In this document: in pieces, positions 6,359-9,079 of the stretch
How the letters are laid out: each line of letters begins with the position of its first letter
How positions within the stretch are numbered: position 1 is the first letter of the stretch
NCBI GenBank assembly: GCA_964466965.1
Contig: CAYXPZ010000090.1
Coordinates: 1-9,079 of the forward strand
Length of the DNA stretch: 9,079 nucleotides
Direction of reading: 5' to 3'
Source: Dichotomicrobium sp964466965
GTDB taxonomy: Bacteria; Pseudomonadota; Alphaproteobacteria; Rhizobiales; Rhodomicrobiaceae
The notes under the pieces: model-generated
What the model was told of the DNA's origin: nothing
What the model saw: only the letters and a program-made list of their open reading frames with translations
Databases searched by the model: none
Translations under genes and position numbers: made by a program

Positions 6359-6844
6359 ATGAGAGACCGCATGGGTGGAAATGACGGCCGGCGGGTGCGC
6401 ATCTATACCGACGGCGGATGCTCTGGCAATCCCGGCCCGGGCGGCTGGGGCGCGGTGCTTATCTTTGGCGAAGCGCGCAAGGAGATGAGCGGCGGGGAGC
6501 CGAGCACAACCAACAACCGTATGGAGTTGACGGCCGCGATCGAGGCGCTGGAGGCGCTTAAGCGGCCGATGCCCGTGGATCTCTACACCGATTCGAACTA
6601 TCTCCGCCAAGGTATCACCGAGTGGATCGACACCTGGAAGGCCAATGGCTGGCGCACGGCGCAGAAAAAGCCGGTGAAGAACGAAGATTTATGGCGGCGG
6701 CTCGATGAGGCGCGCCAGCGTCATGAGGTGACATTTCACTGGGTGCGCGGGCATGCGGGCGACCCGGACAACGAAGCCGCCCATGAACTGGCGCAAAAGG
6801 GAATGGCCCCCTTCCTTGCGACGGGCGACGCCAAACCGTCTTAA
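6359..6844 (+). CDS. rnhA: Ribonuclease HI with an unusual active-site residue
   Basis: This enzyme cleaves the RNA strand of RNA-DNA hybrids, removing primers and R-loops. At 161 residues it has the normal length. It aligns throughout with E. coli RNase HI: IYTDGGCSGNPGPGGWGAVL (15-34), TTNNRMELTAAIEALEAL (50-67), LYTDSNYLRQGITEWI (75-90), the basic KKPVKNEDLW (103-112), and WVRGHAGDPDNEAAHELA (128-145). Catalytic Asp18, Glu56 and Asp78 are present and His132 matches His124. The fourth carboxylate, Asp134 in E. coli, falls on His142 here (codon CAT, 6782-6784). The ATG at 6359 directly abuts the thrB stop; an ATG at 6371 (157 residues), preceded by GAGAGA, is an equally plausible start. It meets the peroxiredoxin gene tail to tail, and the two stops overlap. 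Confidence 0.96.
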   Translation: MRDRMGGNDGRRVRIYTDGGCSGNPGPGGWGAVLIFGEARKEMSGGEPSTTNNRMELTAAIEALEALKRPMPVDLYTDSNYLRQGITEWIDTWKANGWRTAQKKPVKNEDLWRRLDEARQRHEVTFHWVRGHAGDPDNEAAHELAQKGMAPFLATGDAKPS

Positions 6845-7323
6845 GCTTCCTGCAAGAGCGTCTCAGCGCTGCTGGTAGTCACTTCGGTGGGCGCGTCTTC
6901 CACGTGCACGGACTTCACCACGCCATCTTCCACAAGCATCGCGTACCGCTTCGACCGCGTGCCCAAGCCCACAGCGCTTGCGTCCAGATCGGCGCCGATC
7001 GCCTTGGCGAAATTGGCGTTGCCGTCGGCAAGGAACATGATCTTGCCGTCCGCGCCCGTCGCCTTTGCCCAGTGATCGAGCACGAACGGGTCATTGACGG
7101 CCGTGCAGGCGACCGTGTCGATACCCTTGGCTCTGAACGCGTCGACATGCTGGACGAAGCCCGGCAGATGTTTCATGTGGCAGGTCGGCGTGTAAGCGCC
7201 TGGTACCGCGAACAGCACCACTTTCTTGCCAGAGAACACCTCTGCAGACCCGACCTCGGAGGGCCCGTCAGCTGTCATAATGTGGAAGGTCGCCTCCGGA
7301 ATGCGCTCGCCTGGTCCAATCAT
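6841..7323 (-). CDS. Peroxiredoxin of the Prx5 type
   Basis: This is a thiol peroxidase that should reduce hydrogen peroxide and organic hydroperoxides. At 160 residues it has the compact Prx5/PMP20-like size. The hallmark PGAYTPTCH (41-49) gives the peroxidatic Cys48 with Thr45, and the conserved arginine is within GTRSKRYAML (probably Arg126). Other family stretches are AVNDPFVLDHWAK (75-87), FLADGNANFAKAIG (97-110) and a C-terminal VEDAPTEVTTSSAETLL. The only other cysteine is Cys73, in VACTAV, at the position of the non-resolving Cys72 of human PRDX5. No C-terminal resolving Cys is present, so a 1-Cys mechanism using glutathione/glutaredoxin or another thiol is inferred. There is no signal peptide, so it is cytoplasmic. 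AGGGGA sits properly upstream of the ATG at 7321-7323. The gene follows the DsbD-N-like gene after 47 bases and is probably cotranscribed with it. Confidence 0.95.
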   Translation of the reverse strand: MIGPGERIPEATFHIMTADGPSEVGSAEVFSGKKVVLFAVPGAYTPTCHMKHLPGFVQHVDAFRAKGIDTVACTAVNDPFVLDHWAKATGADGKIMFLADGNANFAKAIGADLDASAVGLGTRSKRYAMLVEDGVVKSVHVEDAPTEVTTSSAETLLQEA

Positions 7324-7370
7324 GTCAAATCCCCTGCCTTGTCTTCAGCTTGCCTGACGCACGTCGCGGA

Positions 7371-8243
7371 TCATTTCACGGTCCAGGCCATTTCGCAACT
7401 TTCGCTGGGGCCGGTCGCCGTGAGCGTTAATGTCTCGCCATAAAGCGCAGACGGCTCAAAGGTCGCGCTCAGGTCCATGTGAAAGACTGTTCGGCCGTGA
7501 TCAGCGCGGAAGTGTTCAGGATGGGGGAGAAACTGTCCCGTGGATGCTTCTGCGAACACATCTTGCGGTGCCGCATCGCGCGGATGTTCGACGATAATCT
7601 CGACGCGAGGCGCATCGCCCGCCAGGCGCGCGCTAACGCTTTCAAAACTAAGGTGATCACAGCGCCCCGCCGCATCCGCGCGCATCGGCGTCTGTCGCAG
7701 CGCAGCCCGCACGGCAGAACGGTCTTCGCCCGCGCCACGCCCAAGCTGCGCTGACAACTGCTGCGTCACGGGAATGCAGACATCTTTGCAGACCGCATAG
7801 TCCAACGTGAGGTTGAGCTCAATGGCTGCATCCGCCTTCTTGGGGACGATCACAACAGGGAGCAGCACGCGCCCTTCGTAGCCGTTATATGTGCCGGCAA
7901 TATCGCTGAAATGCTGCGGAACTGGCCACAAAACCTTGATCGCGGCAACATTCGCCGATTGGCTCCAGTCGAACTCCGGCGCGATCCCATCGCCCGGCGA
8001 GCGCCAATAGGTTTTCCACCCCTCGTCAAGCTGGATTTCTACCCCAGCCACAATCAGCGGATCGGGTAGCTGAACGCGCCGGACGAGCTGCGCCGCCTCG
8101 ATGCTTCCGGCCGCGAGAAGACGGACGCGTGAATGCGAGACAGTGTCCCAGCGCGGCGCGGCGGCCGCCGGCGCGGCCAAAACAATCGTGATAAGCGCCA
8201 CCAAGAGCGCTCCCAGTCGCCAGCCCCTGCGATCCTTTGGCAT
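7371..8243 (-). CDS. Exported DsbD N-terminal-like (DsbC-domain) redox protein
   Basis: This protein resembles the periplasmic N-terminal domain of DsbD/ScsB-type thiol-disulfide reductases, but stands alone at 290 residues. It starts with a clear signal peptide: MPKDRRGWR, a hydrophobic core (LGALLVALITIVL) and AAPAAAA before PRWD, with cleavage expected near residue 29. Then come EGWKTYWRSPGDGIAPEFDW (74-93), YEGRVLLPVVIVP, and the paired cysteines DYAVCKDVCIP (Cys152 and Cys156), typical of ScsB-like N-terminal domains. Two more cysteines, Cys195 (GRCDHL) and Cys283 (ESCEMAW), could form a second pair. There are no other membrane helices and no thioredoxin domain, so it cannot itself move electrons across the membrane. 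The frame is open upstream to 8387, but the ATG at 8241-8243 with AGGGG upstream gives a proper signal peptide; an ATG at 8276 is the alternative. The natural thiol partner is unknown. Confidence 0.85.
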   Translation of the reverse strand: MPKDRRGWRLGALLVALITIVLAAPAAAAPRWDTVSHSRVRLLAAGSIEAAQLVRRVQLPDPLIVAGVEIQLDEGWKTYWRSPGDGIAPEFDWSQSANVAAIKVLWPVPQHFSDIAGTYNGYEGRVLLPVVIVPKKADAAIELNLTLDYAVCKDVCIPVTQQLSAQLGRGAGEDRSAVRAALRQTPMRADAAGRCDHLSFESVSARLAGDAPRVEIIVEHPRDAAPQDVFAEASTGQFLPHPEHFRADHGRTVFHMDLSATFEPSALYGETLTLTATGPSESCEMAWTVK

Positions 8244-8463
8244 TGCTGTGATAGCCCCTGAGAAAATGCGCGCCATTCCTACACCGCAGCGCCAATCCGC
8301 GACAATGCAGCGTCGTTCACGATTGCGTTCATCCCGGCGCGCGGCGCGGCATCGGGGTCGCGGCGTCATCTTATGTCGCATCATCACGCAAAAATGCCGC
8401 GCAAGGGTTCATTCCGGCAAACTCAGACGCTACTCTGTCAGTATGGATAGGGATGAGAGCGAC
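8244..8463. other. Divergent intergenic region between the DsbD-N-like gene and yqgE
   Basis: About 220 bases separate the chosen starts of these divergent genes. Both frames remain open into the region, which reflects its high GC content; the encoded residues (Arg-rich, no family resemblance) do not look like protein. Promoters for both directions should be here, but I see only poor hexamer pairs, for example TTGTCG-N18-TAGGAA on the minus strand, and do not call them. No hairpin or repeat stands out. Confidence 0.5.
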
Positions 8464-9060
8464 ATGACCGAAACTGACGCCGAGGGGTTCCTGAACGGTC
8501 AGCTGCTCGTCGCGATGCCCGGGGCGACGGACACCAATTTTGAGCGCTCGGTTGTCTATGTCTGCGCCCATTCAGGAGACGGCGCAATGGGCATCGTCAT
8601 CAACCGGCCGGCCGAGCACCTCAACTTCGTTGATCTTCTTCAGCAACTCGATCTGATTCCAGAGGACAAGGCCATCAATGTCCCGCCGAACCTGGAATAT
8701 ATGTCGGTCTTCGTCGGCGGGCCGGTTGAAACAGGCCGCGGGTTCGTCTTGCACAGCGCGGATTATTTCTCCGCGGACAGCACCCTGGCGATTGACGGTA
8801 GGGTCTGCTTAACCGCCACTGTGGACATCCTGCGGGCGATTGCGCAAGGTGCGGGCCCTCACCACTCGCTTCTGGCGCTGGGTTATGCCGGTTGGGCCCC
8901 TGGCCAACTGGAAAGCGAAATCCAGGCCAACGGGTGGCTTACGTGCCCGGGCGACGCTGAACTCGTCTTCGATCCCCGCACGGATGAGAAATACGCGCTG
9001 GCGCTCGCAAAGATGGGCGTCGACCCGTCGTTCCTCGTCACACAGGCCGGCAACGCTTAA
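8464..9060 (+). CDS. YqgE/AlgH family protein
   Basis: This is a complete 198-residue member of the YqgE/AlgH family (UPF0301), widespread in proteobacteria; its biochemical role is not settled, and the link to alginate regulation in Pseudomonas that gave the name AlgH is indirect. Characteristic stretches are FLNGQLLVAMPGATDTNFER (9-28), VYVCAHSGDGAMGIVINRP (31-49), VFVGGPVETGRGFVLH (82-97) and LGYAGWAPGQLESEI (139-153), ending with the usual DEKYALALAKMGVD segment. The protein lacks a signal peptide and should be cytoplasmic. The frame is open far upstream, but the ATG at 8464 has AGGGATGAG at a suitable distance and precedes the conserved region by eight residues; an in-frame ATG at 8443 has no ribosome binding site. 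It diverges from the DsbD-N-like/peroxiredoxin pair. Only 19 bases follow its stop, so its downstream neighbour is unknown. Confidence 0.93.
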   Translation: MTETDAEGFLNGQLLVAMPGATDTNFERSVVYVCAHSGDGAMGIVINRPAEHLNFVDLLQQLDLIPEDKAINVPPNLEYMSVFVGGPVETGRGFVLHSADYFSADSTLAIDGRVCLTATVDILRAIAQGAGPHHSLLALGYAGWAPGQLESEIQANGWLTCPGDAELVFDPRTDEKYALALAKMGVDPSFLVTQAGNA

Positions 9061-9079
9061 ACATTAGGATCCGACCTAG

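Noticed and set aside
5414..6610. A 398-codon open frame on the minus strand opposite thrB and the start of rnhA
   Set aside because: It lies antisense to two genes with complete catalytic motifs, its translation resembles no family and is rich in Arg/Ala/Gly, and such open antisense frames are common in GC-rich DNA.
8244..8387. A 48-residue N-terminal extension of the DsbD-N-like protein
   Set aside because: It would bury the signal peptide behind an Arg/Cys-rich stretch; the downstream ATG gives a standard exported protein.
8101..8463. A long N-terminal extension of the YqgE protein
   Set aside because: The extension is antisense to the DsbD-N-like signal peptide, is Arg/Ser/Ala-rich and unlike the family; a good ribosome binding site serves the ATG at 8464.
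1..9079. Mobile elements, CRISPR arrays, prophage, defence or toxin-antitoxin genes
   Set aside because: No transposase, integrase, regularly spaced repeats, att-like duplications or defence domains were seen; almost all of the window is assigned to core metabolic and maintenance genes.

Overview
The window looks like an ordinary chromosomal housekeeping segment of an alphaproteobacterium. It is GC-rich, has dense codirectional gene blocks, and carries the ispH-thrB-rnhA order next to a peroxiredoxin gene, a DsbD-N-like gene and a YqgE gene, which I recall as typical of alphaproteobacteria. The glycine dehydrogenase is split into PA and PB chains, as in caulobacter- and hyphomonad-like or sphingomonad lineages; I cannot place the genus. 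I see no mobile element, CRISPR array, tRNA, rRNA or sign of recent transfer.

Left block (about 1-3416, minus strand): a glycine cleavage operon read right to left. It begins with a strong sigma70-like promoter (TTGACA-N16-TATCCT), followed by a two-aptamer glycine riboswitch, then gcvT, gcvH, gcvPA and the start of gcvPB, which runs off the left edge. The last three genes are tightly coupled by a 1-base (gcvH/gcvPA) and a 4-base (gcvPA/gcvPB) overlap. Together the products oxidise glycine to CO2, NH3, NADH and methylene-tetrahydrofolate. The fourth component, dihydrolipoamide dehydrogenase, is not in the window. The riboswitch makes expression depend on glycine.

Middle (3421-4415): one gene for a predicted lipoprotein of unknown function, with a small hairpin after its stop, then a 257-base divergent intergenic region that holds candidate promoters for both directions and a structured, repeat-containing leader in front of ispH.

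Right-centre (4416-6844, plus strand): ispH (last step of the MEP isoprenoid pathway), thrB (homoserine kinase, threonine synthesis) and rnhA (RNase HI), closely spaced and probably cotranscribed. The RNase HI has His where the fourth active-site Asp of the family is expected.

Right end (6841-9060): a minus-strand pair encoding an exported DsbD-N-like redox domain protein and a Prx5-type peroxiredoxin, which meets rnhA tail to tail with the two stop codons interlocked in TTAA. Divergent from it is a complete YqgE/AlgH-family gene. I found no clear undescribed system. The items most worth a second look are the RNase HI active-site change, the riboswitch expression platform, the stand-alone DsbD-N protein paired with the peroxiredoxin, and the orphan lipoprotein.
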